In this document: one piece after another, positions 23,733 to 33,375 of the stretch | Numbering within the stretch: the first letter of the stretch is position 1 | How the letters are laid out: each line of letters starts with the position of its first letter | Origin: DATGPD01 sp031423015 | GTDB taxonomy: Bacteria > Planctomycetota > UBA1135 > UBA2386 | Assembly: GCA_031423015.1 (NCBI GenBank) | Contig: JANPER010000081.1 | Span: 1-64,000 of the forward strand | Direction: 5' to 3' | Length of the DNA: 64,000 nucleotides | Notes under the pieces: generated by a model | Told to the model about the DNA's origin: nothing | Databases searched by the model: none | What the model saw: only the letters and a program-made list of their open reading frames with translations | Program-made: the position numbers and the translations under genes

Positions 23733-25928
23733 TCAAAAGCGCAGGGTGTAGCTGACCTTCAGACTCACGTCCTGCGCGCCTGGCCGCAGCGGCGCGTCGC
23801 GGTCGTCTTTCACCCAGCCGTAGACGGCGAGCAAGTAGACATCCTGGCCGGGCTCGACGATCCAGTGCAGACGACTCTGGGCCGTGAGGTCGCGTGTGTC
23901 GGTGTCGTACTGTACGAGGTTGCGCCAGGACACATCCGGTGAGAACGTGAGGTCGGCGCGCGCTTGCGTGACGCGCGTGGTGAACTGCCCCTCGTCGATG
24001 CGTACGCGAAACTCCTCGTACGCGACGCTGAGCTGCGCGTAGCGGTCGAGATACACCTTCGGACTGAGCGACCAACGCGCCAGGTGACCCGAGTAGAAGT
24101 CGCCGACCTCGCCTTCCGCGTCGAGCCCGACGTCGCGGCGCTGCGCGCTCTGCACGGTCACGCGATGTCGCGTGCTCCAGTAGTCGCCCACGCCGACCCC
24201 AATGCCGTCGCGCAGCTCGAACCGCGCGGGAATGCGCTCGAAGCGTCGCTCGGCGCGATAGCTCAGCTGGTCATCGCTCGCGAACGTCAGCGTCGCCGGA
24301 CGCACGTCCAGCGCGATGGTGTCGCGCTCGCCCGACAACCCGGTGATGTACTCGAGTTCCACTTCCGATTGCATGCGGCGCACGAAGGCGTCGCCGTCGT
24401 TTCGCCAGGTGTGCTCGCTGCTGCCGCCGTAGGTCAGGATGCCCGTGCGCCGAACGAAGCCCAGGGCCGGCGCAAAGTCGGTGTCGACGCCGGCGAGCCG
24501 CGCGCGGTGCTCCCAGCTCGACGACGAGTAGCGACTCGCCAGGCCCCACGCGCCGCCATCGCCGCCGGCATCTTCGGCCGTGCTGCGCAACCCGTAGCCC
24601 CACAGACGCCCGCCACGACCGGCGCCAAAGTAGTCGCTAGCACCGAGCGCGAAGTCGGCGCCGTAGGTGCTGCCGACGCCTTCCCGATCGGGTTGCCCGA
24701 GCGTGCCGATCACGCCAACCGACGACTCGAGCCCCACGTTGTAGCTCACGCGCGCGACGCCCAGACTCTGTTCGTCCACGATCGCATCGTTCACCACCAC
24801 GTCGAGCAGACCGACGTTGACTGGTCCGATCTGGCCGGCCAGCTTGATCCCCGCGAGCACCGGCACTTCGCTGCCCGCGCGCAAGCCGATGCGACGTGAG
24901 AAGAACGCGATCGGGTCGTCGCCGCTGCCACCATCGGGTCCGGTGGGCACGCCGAACTCGAACACGCTGCTGTCTTCGAGAAAGAAGTCGCGCTTCTCGG
25001 GAAAGAACAGCGGGAAGCGCGTGAGGTTCACCCTGCGCTCGTCGACCTCCGTCTCGGCGAAGTCAGTTCGGTAGGTGAGCGCCAAGCGCAGCGACGGAGT
25101 CACGCGATAGAACACGTCGCCGCCGAGGTCGAGCATGCGCGACAGATGATCGGTCGACGTGCGATCGGACCGCGCGCGCGCCTTGACGAACGGCACCACA
25201 TCGAGGCCGAGGCCCTGCCGCATGCCCTGCATGTCGTGCAACGCGCCGCCGCGCGCCAGGGGAAAGAACGAGTAGGCCTGCGACGGGCTCGCCCAGCGAT
25301 ACTCCTCGTCGCGTACTTTGCGCAGTCGGCGCAGGTTGAAGCCCCACGTGGTGGCGCCCGGCTTGAACGCGAGCGTCTTGAACGGGAACGCCAGCTCAGC
25401 CTGCCAGCCCGCGGCGGTGACTCGCGCCTTGGCGTACCAGATGCCGTCCCAGCTCTTGTTGAAGCGGAGGCCGAAGTCCGACAGGAGCGCGTCGCCCTTG
25501 CTGCCACCGGCACCGATCTGAAACCAGTAGGCAAAGCGCCGATCGCCGAAGGTGTCGAACCACAGTTCCACTCGATCATCGGGGTCAAGGCGCGCGTCGC
25601 GTGCCATCAAGCGACCGCGCACTTGGCCGGGGTCTTCGTCGCACCAGAGCGCGACGTAGAACGCGTCTTGGTCGTAGCACAAGCGCACGCGCGTAGCCTG
25701 GCTCGGGATGCCCTCGACGGGCTCGACCATGCCGAGCGCAGAGAGTTCGCTCGCGGTGTGCCACACCGGCTCGTCGAGATCGCCGTCGACCCGGATCACC
25801 GTCCCCGGCGGCAGGCGCGTGGGCGTGACCGCGGCGTCGGGCGCGGTTTGCGGCAGCGCGGCGCCGACCAGCAGGACGAACACCGCAGCGCACCGAGTTG
25901 TCAAGCAGCGGGTCGTCAACGCGATCAC
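23733..25928 (-). CDS. DUF5916 outer-membrane protein with CBM9-like N-terminal domain
   Basis: The 731-residue protein begins with a signal peptide (about 1-27). A carbohydrate-binding-family-9-like domain follows at about 35-215 ('IRVDGDLDEPVWHTA', 'YVALWCDEDP', 'FDTFGDRRFAYWFQ'). Then comes the hallmark of DUF5916: 'FPLFFPEKRDFFLEDSSVFEFG' near residue 310. The remaining 400 residues are barrel-like and end in LKVSYTLRF. Members are found in many Gram-negative bacteria, mostly of unknown role. It is the most upstream gene of the minus-strand electron-transfer locus, but the hairpin after it and the 49-bp gap suggest partial separation from the porin and cytochrome genes. Confidence 0.82.
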   Translation of the reverse strand: MIALTTRCLTTRCAAVFVLLVGAALPQTAPDAAVTPTRLPPGTVIRVDGDLDEPVWHTASELSALGMVEPVEGIPSQATRVRLCYDQDAFYVALWCDEDPGQVRGRLMARDARLDPDDRVELWFDTFGDRRFAYWFQIGAGGSKGDALLSDFGLRFNKSWDGIWYAKARVTAAGWQAELAFPFKTLAFKPGATTWGFNLRRLRKVRDEEYRWASPSQAYSFFPLARGGALHDMQGMRQGLGLDVVPFVKARARSDRTSTDHLSRMLDLGGDVFYRVTPSLRLALTYRTDFAETEVDERRVNLTRFPLFFPEKRDFFLEDSSVFEFGVPTGPDGGSGDDPIAFFSRRIGLRAGSEVPVLAGIKLAGQIGPVNVGLLDVVVNDAIVDEQSLGVARVSYNVGLESSVGVIGTLGQPDREGVGSTYGADFALGASDYFGAGRGGRLWGYGLRSTAEDAGGDGGAWGLASRYSSSSWEHRARLAGVDTDFAPALGFVRRTGILTYGGSSEHTWRNDGDAFVRRMQSEVELEYITGLSGERDTIALDVRPATLTFASDDQLSYRAERRFERIPARFELRDGIGVGVGDYWSTRHRVTVQSAQRRDVGLDAEGEVGDFYSGHLARWSLSPKVYLDRYAQLSVAYEEFRVRIDEGQFTTRVTQARADLTFSPDVSWRNLVQYDTDTRDLTAQSRLHWIVEPGQDVYLLAVYGWVKDDRDAPLRPGAQDVSLKVSYTLRF

Positions 25929-26173
25929 GCCAGACGCGCGCGGCAGCAGGACGGAGTCACGTCGGACACGGTGCAGCGCACGCTAGCCGCGGCGGAGCGT
26001 GTGCGCCATACGAACACCTGACTCTGCGCGGTGTTGTTTGCCTGCCCAGGTCCCGCACACAGCCGTGGTTTCTTTTTTGCAGCAGCCGTCGCACCGACGC
26101 GTCCGCGTAGGCAAGGCACGGAGGATCTCGTCTGAGGTCCGCTCGCTTCAGCTCTGCACCTCGAGTTTGCCGC

Positions 26174-27423
26174 ATGTCTCTCCGCCTCGCCGACCGCATC
26201 CTCACTTCTCTCTGTTCTCTCGCTCCGCCCTGTTCTCTCTTTCCGCTGTGGCTCGTCGTCGCTCACATCACGATCGCGGACACTCCCGCCACGATCGCAG
26301 CGATCGCTCTGGCGCCCGCACCTTGCGCGCAAACTGCAATCGAAGCCCGCTTCGCCAACCCCACGAGCTACCGACGACGCGAGTGGGGCCTCGCCACGGT
26401 GCCGTTTCCTGCACGTGTTTCACACCGGTCTGCCATGGCTCGTCGAAGAGGCGCGCCACGCCGCCGGCGAAGAGGCCCATCGCACCAACCACCACCGCGA
26501 GGCTGACGGTTGCGTCGTGCGCTCCGCCGCGCACCCGAACTGGGTGACGTGGAGCGGGCGCACGCACTTCAACCGCAGCGTCAGCTCGGATCGCCTCGGC
26601 AAGCCGCACCCCGAGCCTTGGCCCGAAAGCCAGGGCTGGGGCGGTCGCGACAACCAACACTGGTCGAGCCTGACCATGGCATCGGCGTACCTGCTGACGC
26701 GCAGCTACTCGCTCGAGATGGAAGTCGACGCTGAGATCGAGGTGTATCTCGCGGGTCACACCCTGCCGAGCACGCATCCCGGCTGGTCGACGAACGGCAT
26801 CGACTCGTCGCGCGGCATCGGCCGCACGCTGCTGAGCTTGTCTTGGCACTACCTGCTCACCGGCCGCGCCGACTTGCGCACCCGCATCTCGGAGCGCATT
26901 CGGCAGTGCATCGCGCAGCAGTGGACTGGTCGGAACGTGGCGGGCCCGGTGCGACCGATCACGCACAGCTCTCCCGACCCGCGCATCATCGGCGGCTACG
27001 ACTTTTGGCGACCGTGGGAAGACTCGCTGGCCATCCTTGGCCTGAAGGCCGCCTACCGCGTCACCGGCCGTCAGGAAGCGCACGACATCGCCGTCATCGG
27101 CGCCAAGACCCTGTTCACCTTCGGTTGGCGCGCGATCGGCAACGGCGGCGAGATCGCCACGGGCCTGCGCTGGCGCGCGGACGGCACGCCGCTCACCGCC
27201 GCCGAACTCAGTGACCCCACGCAAGCGGTCTGGTCGGCGGGCGTCGGCTTCGAGATGTAGGCGCTGCCCGCGTGCAAGCTGGCGCGGCAATGGGCGCGGG
27301 AGACGAACGATGCCGACTTGCTCGCCCGCACCGAGTTCGTGATGGCCGCCTTGGCACGCTCGCGCCCCGTGCCGTTCAATCGGCGCTGGGACATGTTCTA
27401 CGAGTGGGACGCCATTCAATAGG
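26174..27423 (+). pseudogene. Decayed secreted-enzyme-like gene (frameshift near 26410, premature TAG at 27258)
   Basis: Plausible protein sequence ('ARFANPTSYRRREWGLATVPFP') runs to about 26405, then shifts by one frame and continues at 26415 ('FHTGLPWLVEE ... RTHFNRSVSSD ... TMASAYLLTRSYSLEMEV ... GIGRTLLSLSWHYLLTGRADLRTR'). A TAG at 27258-27260 interrupts it. The same frame then continues cleanly to a natural-looking end (...FYEWDAIQ) with a stop at 27421-27423. The 'REWG..TVPFP' start and helical later part recall PcRGLX/YetA-like or other alpha/alpha-toroid carbohydrate-active proteins, but this is tentative. The last 40 or so bases recur at 37830-37870. Confidence 0.5.
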
Positions 27424-27424
27424 C

Positions 27425-27505
27425 CGGCTCAGTTCGCCGCTGGCGGTCGAGTGCCGCGCACCCGCGCCAACACCAAGCCCAGCAAGAACAGCGCGCCGAG
27501 CGACT
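27425..27505 (-). pseudogene. 3' fragment of a YfhO-like gene (copy 1)
   Basis: The minus strand encodes 'LGALFLLGLVLARVRGT' and ends PAAN at the stop, nearly identical to the last residues of the intact YfhO-like protein at 37881. Only about 80 bases remain. It abuts the 3' end of the decayed plus-strand gene in the same convergent order as seen at 37850-37880. From here to 27701 I find no supported gene; the sequence looks like decayed coding DNA. Confidence 0.6.
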
Positions 27506-27701
27506 GAGACCTGAGTGGGGTTCGGGCGTTGGCGCCGCATGCTGGACACGCAAACTCTGCGCGCCGCGGATGCGCTGTTGCAGCTCGGCGCGGCTTTGGT
27601 GCCGCGGATGGTCGCCCTTCTTCCATCGCCTTCCTGACCCTCGACGAGCGTCTTGCCGGGAATAGCCGAGCCGGGAGGGTTCTGCGCTGCGGGAGGATTC
27701 G

Positions 27702-29825
27702 TCAACGCGTCAGCGCCGTGAGCGCACTCTGCACTTGCGCCACATCGGTTGCGAACGCGATCTCCTTGCCGTCGATCCCAACCGCTGCGGCACCCGGTGT
27801 CGCCACGAGCGCGACGCTCACCGTTTGCTGTCGCGCGGCGAGCACGAAGGTGAAGTCGTAATCGCCAGCTTGCGGTAGCCGGAACGTGAAGCCGCCCGGT
27901 TCAGCGCGCGGCGTGCCGGCAGTGCCCGAGCCGACGATGGGCCCGCGCTGCTGGCGCAGCATCGCGTCGAACGGACTGCCGCCCTGGCCCTTGAGACGCG
28001 CGAACGCGTGCAGCGTGACGCCCTCGGGCAAGCCGAGAGTTGGCGTGAGGCGCACGCGGACCTCGTGCGATGGCTCGAGCTGCACCGTGCGGTCGCCGTC
28101 GATGTCGCGCAGCTCTTGATCGCGCCAGCCGGAAGTACGCACCGTCCCGCTCACAGCGCAACTGCCGATAGGCACACGCAGCGAGCCGTCCTGCGTCCTG
28201 ATCGGCTGCGCCTGCAGCGCGCGATCGTCGTGCAGTCTGAACGTCCCCTCGTCGCGGATCGGCTGCCCGAGATGATCGACCAGACGGATGCGCGCGACGC
28301 GCACATGCCCACGGATGTCGATCTCCTGCAGGCGAGGATCCCGCGCTCCATCGCCAGCGACTTCCACGCCAGCCACCGTGGCGAGCGGGACGGGGTCGCC
28401 TGGCAAGCGAACGTGCACGGTGTAGCGGCCCGCGTTCAGACCGTTGTGGGTTAGGCGTGCGCGATCGCTTGCCAATGGCAAGAAACTGCCACCACGCGGA
28501 AGGGCAGCCGATGTGGCTTCGGCGATGATCTCCAGCTGCAGGATCTGCACTTGTTCGAAGGGGAGGTCGTGTAGGAGCGTGGCCGCGATCGTGCCAAGCG
28601 GTTGCAAGACGACGCGAAGGCCGACGACCCCGCGCTTGAAGGGAATCGGTGCGAGCGGCGCGAACCGCGAGAAACGAAAGGTCAGCGCAAGGTCTTCGTG
28701 GTCGACGAAGCCACGCGCGGTGAACGCGCCGAGCTCGTCTTGCTGCCAAGCGATCGGCAGGGGTGGGATTCTGCGATCGTTCGCGGCGGCTGCGGGGCGC
28801 ACGTCGGCCCGGGTCTCGATCGGCCGGCCGGCGGGGTCGGTCAGAGTGCCGAACACGACCAGCGGCCCCCTCACGAGCACGATGTCGCCGAGGTCCATGA
28901 CGCCTTCGGTGAGCGTGCGGGTGGGTCGCAGGAGCGCCATGACACTTGTGCTGTTCCCGTTCCGCAGTTGCTCGAGCTGCACACGCTGCAAAGAGCGTCC
29001 GAGGAGGCTTTGGCCGAGTAGGACGCGCAGGTGGCCTTGGGCGTCGGTCGTACCGAAGTGAGTGTGGCTTGCGCCGTCGATCAGCATCGACACCAAGGCC
29101 GTGCAATTGGTGCGTGGCGCCCTGCCATCATCCAAGAGGCGCCCTTGCAGGATTGGTTGGGTGTCGTCGAGCGTGAAACGAAACACCGCCGGCATTCCGG
29201 CGCTCGTGGGGCCAGGTCCTTCCCGCGACGGCAAGTTGAGGCCCCCCAGGTTCGCACGCACCTGGAAGCGTGCACCGAGCGCCACGTAGGCGAACTCCAC
29301 GCGGCCCACTCCTTGTTTGGACGGTGGAAAGTTGACGCCCGTGGCAGCATTGACCGGCTGCGACGATACGGGCTGGATACTAATCTGGACGCTCGTCGGC
29401 AATTCCACCCCTGGGAGCGGCTCTTCACTCGGGCCGACCACGTGCACGCGCAGCGTTTCGTCGTGCTGCAGAGCGATGCGCACGGTCGCGCAGAGCGCGT
29501 CCGCGATGGCTTCGCCGTAGCGGCTGTTGAGGCGGGCGCCGACGCGAAGGGTGTCGAAGCGTGGGCGAACGGCCAGCACGACCGAGCCATCCGCGCCGGT
29601 GGTCACCGATCGTCCAAAGCGCCGTGCACACGCCTCGACATCGTCGTAGAGGCGCAGGTAGTCTCGATGTTCAGACTCGGACAGCGCGGCCGGGTCGACG
29701 CGTAAGCAGTAGAAGACTTCGGCCCCAGCCGCCGGCCGCCCCGTTTCACCGTCGACGACGAGTACTCGCAGACTGTCGGCGGTCGGCCCATCCACGACAG
29801 CGAGTGCCGCTGGCGCGCGCGTCAA
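27702..29825 (-). CDS. Secreted carboxypeptidase-regulatory-like repeat protein (5' end in another frame)
   Basis: The 707 residues contain repeated beta-sandwich segments of the carboxypeptidase-regulatory/CNA-B kind ('LRVLVVDGETGRPAAGAEV', 'LVVFGTLTDPAGRPIETRADV', 'VRVARIRLVDHLGQPIRDEG'). They end with a segment on 'GDYDFTFVLAARQQTVSVALVA'. As read here it starts at a TTG and lacks a signal. Just upstream, ATG 29994 opens MNRPGGGALALAVIALGVIALCV, a clear membrane/signal segment, in a different frame; the in-frame residues before the TTG also look coding (VDDPSPRPAAAVAEN). So a one-base indel near 29885-29915 probably separates the signal from the body, and the gene is 29994-27702. No enzymatic motif is seen; a surface or adhesion role is possible. 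Confidence 0.68.
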   Translation of the reverse strand: MTRAPAALAVVDGPTADSLRVLVVDGETGRPAAGAEVFYCLRVDPAALSESEHRDYLRLYDDVEACARRFGRSVTTGADGSVVLAVRPRFDTLRVGARLNSRYGEAIADALCATVRIALQHDETLRVHVVGPSEEPLPGVELPTSVQISIQPVSSQPVNAATGVNFPPSKQGVGRVEFAYVALGARFQVRANLGGLNLPSREGPGPTSAGMPAVFRFTLDDTQPILQGRLLDDGRAPRTNCTALVSMLIDGASHTHFGTTDAQGHLRVLLGQSLLGRSLQRVQLEQLRNGNSTSVMALLRPTRTLTEGVMDLGDIVLVRGPLVVFGTLTDPAGRPIETRADVRPAAAANDRRIPPLPIAWQQDELGAFTARGFVDHEDLALTFRFSRFAPLAPIPFKRGVVGLRVVLQPLGTIAATLLHDLPFEQVQILQLEIIAEATSAALPRGGSFLPLASDRARLTHNGLNAGRYTVHVRLPGDPVPLATVAGVEVAGDGARDPRLQEIDIRGHVRVARIRLVDHLGQPIRDEGTFRLHDDRALQAQPIRTQDGSLRVPIGSCAVSGTVRTSGWRDQELRDIDGDRTVQLEPSHEVRVRLTPTLGLPEGVTLHAFARLKGQGGSPFDAMLRQQRGPIVGSGTAGTPRAEPGGFTFRLPQAGDYDFTFVLAARQQTVSVALVATPGAAAVGIDGKEIAFATDVAQVQSALTALTR

Positions 29826-30142
29826 GGGGAGGGACGCGTTCTCGGCGACCGCCGCAGCCGGTCGTGGGCTGGGATCGTCTACCGCGCCACCTGTGGTCTC
29901 GATGCACGGCGTCGTGCTCCAAGGTTACGCACAGGGCGATCACTCCGAGAGCGATGACGGCGAGCGCGAGTGCGCCGCCCCCGGGTCTGTTCATAGTGCG
30001 ATCATACTGGCCGCCCGCGGCGTCATCGACCGCGTCGCGACACGGCGACATAGGGCAAGCAACCAGCGTTTGGATCGCGGGACGGGAGCACGGCGCGCAG
30101 CGGCGGTTGGCAGGGGGTGCGGAAGCGATGTGGTTGGGGGGC

Positions 30143-30360
30143 GTTAGCCCGCCTCTTTCGCCGCCGGCATTCGAGCGCCGGCGCGCACCCGCGCCAGCAC
30201 CAAGCCCAGCAAGAGCAGCGCGCCGAGCCCAACCATCGCTCGTGCTGTCGCCAAGGTCTGCGGCACATACGTGAAGCGCGCGGTGTGGCGACCGCGCGGC
30301 ACGTACACCGCGCTCAGCGTGCCGTTGGCCGGCACGAGATCGCTCGCCTCGCCGTTCACG
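30143..30360 (-). pseudogene. 3' fragment of a YfhO-like gene (copy 2)
   Basis: About 218 bases encode 'NGEASDLVPANGTLSAVYV', 'YVPQTLATARAMVGLGALL' and 'GLVLARVR', close to residues at the end of the intact protein at 37881-40274. The 5' side stops abruptly at 30360, where a plus-strand UbiD-like fragment begins, so this is a recombination junction. It has no start of its own. The small gap 29995-30142 shows nothing else. Confidence 0.65.
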
Positions 30361-30363
30361 CGC

Positions 30364-30693
30364 GTTCAGTCGCAAGCGGAATCGAATCGCTCGAACACGT
30401 GCTCGCGCGCGCGCACTTCGAGACCGACGTCTACTTGCTTGGCAACCTGGCGATGGACACGCTCGACCACACCGGACCAACCGTGAACGCGGGCAGCAAG
30501 GGCGTGCTGCTCGGGCTCGGGGAGGCGTGGCGCGAGCTGCCCGACGATCGTGATCGACGCGCGCATGAAGGCCACGTATCCGCGGAACTGTTCGCCGACG
30601 AGGCGACCGCGGCGAAGGTCTCGCGGCGCTGGCGCGCGTACGTTTCCGCACGGAGTGGAGATGGGCGACTCGGGGCGCGGGCACCTGGACTGA
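30364..30693 (+). pseudogene. 3' fragment resembling a UbiD-family decarboxylase
   Basis: The frame reads 'HVLARAHFETDVYLLGNLAMDTLDHTGP', 'VNAGSKGVLLGLGEAWRELP', then 'ADEATAAKVSRRWRAY'. After a one-base shift it ends 'FPHGVEMGDSGRGHLD' at the stop 30691-30693. The GSKGVLLGLG...RELP block resembles the C-terminal part of UbiD-like decarboxylases as I remember them; this is a moderate match from memory only. No N-terminal part is present, and it joins directly to the YfhO fragment on its left. Confidence 0.4.
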
Positions 30694-30705
30694 AGCGCCG
30701 TCGTG

Positions 30706-33375
30706 TCAACGCCGGCGGGGACGTCCAGCCACGATGCGGTCGCGTAGGCGGCGCATCGACTCGGAGGCGTCCTCCGACAGCGCCGCGTCGGCCGCCATCG
30801 CGCGCGCGCGCTCGACTGCCCCTTGTTCCAGCAGCCAGTCCGCGTAGGCCAACTGTGCGCGAACATCGTCGGGGCTCACACGGAGGAAACGCATGACGAG
30901 TTCGGGCACGCGCGGCGAGCGCACGAGGTCGGCCGCCAGGATCAGTTGATCCAGCTCGCCCGGCACGAGGTCGTCGACCGCGGCCGCCAACTCGACCCAG
31001 CGACGAAGGAAGCCGGCGATCGTCGTCTTCTCTTCTGCCGTGGGCTGATCGTGGAGCAAACAATACGCGCCCACGACCGTGGCGGGCACCAGCATCGTCC
31101 GGTGCTCGATGATGCCTGCCGGCACGCTCAAAGCACGCTCGATGGCGCGCGCCGCCGCCATCGGCTTGCCCGCTGCCGCGAGCACGATGCCGTGCAGGTA
31201 GGGCACGGTCGCTTCCGGCGCCGACGCGCTCACGCTGGCCAGACCCTCGGCGAGATCGCGCACGAGCGCGCCCCGCTTCTCGCCGCCGAGGAACGCCTTG
31301 AACAGGGGACGGTACGTGCGCACGATCGCCGGGGGCATCCGGTGCAGCGGCTCGCCAAGCGCCAGCTCGGCGCCCTCGGTCATGAGATCCTGCAATTGCT
31401 GGGCGAGAGGGATCACGCGGCCGAACACCATGGCCATCGCGCGCAGCGCCGCTCCGAGGTCGTTCGGCTCCGCCCCCATCTTGCGCAGCAAGTCGTTGCC
31501 ATCGTGCTTCACGAACGCCAACTCGCCCGTCAGGCGCGCGAGCTCGTACTCCGCATCCCCCATCGTGTCGCGGATCCTGGCCAGCAACCGCTGCATCTCA
31601 TCGCGCTGGCCATCGAACGCCGCCACGCAGATCGCGAACATCCACGTCTGAGCGTCGTCCGGATACAGGGTCTGCAGTACTTGGGCGAACTCGTGGGCTT
31701 CGCCCTCCCGCCCCAAGACGAGCAGGGTGACGCCGAGGCACTCGGTCGCGCGCCGATGGTAGGGATCGTGCTCGCGTACCTGTCGCAGCAGGTTCAACGC
31801 CTCGGTCGGAGACTCGCTGAGCAAGACGCGCGCATACAGCTCGTCGGCGGGCGGCAGGATGCCCGGGCGCGCACGCGCCAGCTCGAGCGCCCTGCGAGCG
31901 TGGCTCAAGCTGTGATCGGGGTCGACGAGCCGATGCACTCCGAGATCGGCGGCCAGCACCTCGACCTTCGCCGCGTAGTCCCCGAGCGACGCCAGTTGGC
32001 GGAGTTTCTGCAGCTCGACGCGCGCGTCCTGATACCGACGCGCCCCGTCGAGAGCCTCAACGACGCGGATCCGTAATCCGACTGCGTCGTCGTAGCCGGC
32101 CTCCCGGGCCTGTGCGTAGTGATCCAGCGCAGCGACATCGCGGCCCCGTTGGCGAGCCTCGTCACCCGCGCGCACTTGCGCTTGCGCGTTCTTTAGCCGC
32201 GACTCCACCTGAGCGAGGCGCGCATTCTCTGCCTCAAGGGACGCGGACCTCTCGGCCTGGCGCATCGCATAGACGGCGACGCCGGTGCCGGCGACGGCGG
32301 CCACCGACACCAGCACGGCCGCCCCCAGCATCACCGGCCATCGATTGCGCCGCACGAACTTGCGCAAGCGGTAGCCGAGGCTCGGCTCGCGCGCGTCGAC
32401 CGGCAGTTGCCGCAGGTAGTTGTCGATGTCGCGGGCCAGCTCGGATGCCATGCCGTAGCGCTTGTCGCAGTCCTCCGCGATCGCTCTGAGCACGATCAGG
32501 TCCAGGTCGCCGACCAGCGTACCCAAGAGCTGCGCCTCGCTCACCCGCCGCGCAGCCGCCACGGCAGCGGCGCGCGCCGGGTCGCGGCGCTGGAGCGCGA
32601 CGAACCGCTGGCTCGGTCGCGCCGGCGCCTGCTGCGCTGCTTGCACGCGCGCGAGCGCCGCGGGCAGCTCGAGTCCCTCCAGCTCGACGGGATCGATCGG
32701 CAGCGCGCCGCACAGCAGATCGTACAGCATCACGCCGAGCGCGTGCACGTCGGTGCGCGTGTCCACCGCCGCCCCGCGCGCCTGCTCCGGGCTCATGTAG
32801 ATCAGGGTCCCCAGCGCGAGGCCGGGCAAGGTCGGCATCTGCTCGGCGAACAACAAGCGATCGAGACCGCGCGCCAGGCCGAAGTCGATGATCTTGGGTT
32901 GCAGACCACCCGCCTCCGCGACCACCAGCACGTTCGACGGCTTCAGGTCGCGGTGCAGCACGCTGCGCACGTGCGCGTGCTGCACGCCGTCGCACACGGC
33001 CATGAACAACCGCAAGCGCGCGTCGAGGCGCAGCCGCTCGCGGTCGCAGCACGAGTTGATCGGCTCACCCTCGACGAGCTCCATCGCCAGGAACGGCACG
33101 CCGTCGACCTCGCCGGTCTCGTACAGCTTGGCGATGTAGCTGTGGTTGAGCTGACTCAGCGCCGCGCGTTCGTTGCCGAACTGCCGGTGCGCCTCGCGCG
33201 ACTCAGCGTCGCTATTCAGCAGCTTGAGCGCGACGCTACGCTCGAGCCGCGTGTCGTAGGCGCGGCGCACGACGCCGCTGCTGCCCTGGCCGATCACCGC
33301 GCCCAGCTCGTAGTCGCCCAGCCTGGCCATGGTGGCCGCGGGCGAGGCGGCAAGGGCGTAGGGTTCGGTGCGCAT
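30706..33375 (-). CDS. Ser/Thr protein kinase with transmembrane helix and TPR-like C-terminal region
   Basis: The start at ATG 33375 overlaps the sigma-factor stop by one base (TGATG). The kinase domain spans residues 20-310 with GQGSSGVV at 29-36, K51, HRDLKPSN from H141 and DFG at 164-166, all intact. A helix at about 346-371 crosses the membrane. The 510 residues beyond it are helical with TPR-like features ('AALDHYAQAREAGYDDAVGLRIRVVEALDGARRYQDARVEL') and 'LAYADWLLEQGAVERARAM' near the end. Together with the sigma factor it forms a two-gene regulatory unit of a type common in planctomycetes: kinase plus ECF-like sigma. The signal sensed is unknown. Confidence 0.87.
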   Translation of the reverse strand: MRTEPYALAASPAATMARLGDYELGAVIGQGSSGVVRRAYDTRLERSVALKLLNSDAESREAHRQFGNERAALSQLNHSYIAKLYETGEVDGVPFLAMELVEGEPINSCCDRERLRLDARLRLFMAVCDGVQHAHVRSVLHRDLKPSNVLVVAEAGGLQPKIIDFGLARGLDRLLFAEQMPTLPGLALGTLIYMSPEQARGAAVDTRTDVHALGVMLYDLLCGALPIDPVELEGLELPAALARVQAAQQAPARPSQRFVALQRRDPARAAAVAAARRVSEAQLLGTLVGDLDLIVLRAIAEDCDKRYGMASELARDIDNYLRQLPVDAREPSLGYRLRKFVRRNRWPVMLGAAVLVSVAAVAGTGVAVYAMRQAERSASLEAENARLAQVESRLKNAQAQVRAGDEARQRGRDVAALDHYAQAREAGYDDAVGLRIRVVEALDGARRYQDARVELQKLRQLASLGDYAAKVEVLAADLGVHRLVDPDHSLSHARRALELARARPGILPPADELYARVLLSESPTEALNLLRQVREHDPYHRRATECLGVTLLVLGREGEAHEFAQVLQTLYPDDAQTWMFAICVAAFDGQRDEMQRLLARIRDTMGDAEYELARLTGELAFVKHDGNDLLRKMGAEPNDLGAALRAMAMVFGRVIPLAQQLQDLMTEGAELALGEPLHRMPPAIVRTYRPLFKAFLGGEKRGALVRDLAEGLASVSASAPEATVPYLHGIVLAAAGKPMAAARAIERALSVPAGIIEHRTMLVPATVVGAYCLLHDQPTAEEKTTIAGFLRRWVELAAAVDDLVPGELDQLILAADLVRSPRVPELVMRFLRVSPDDVRAQLAYADWLLEQGAVERARAMAADAALSEDASESMRRLRDRIVAGRPRRR

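Noticed and set aside
27258..27260. TAG recoded as pyrrolysine
   Set aside because: No sign of a pyl system in the window; the gene also has a frameshift, so decay is simpler.
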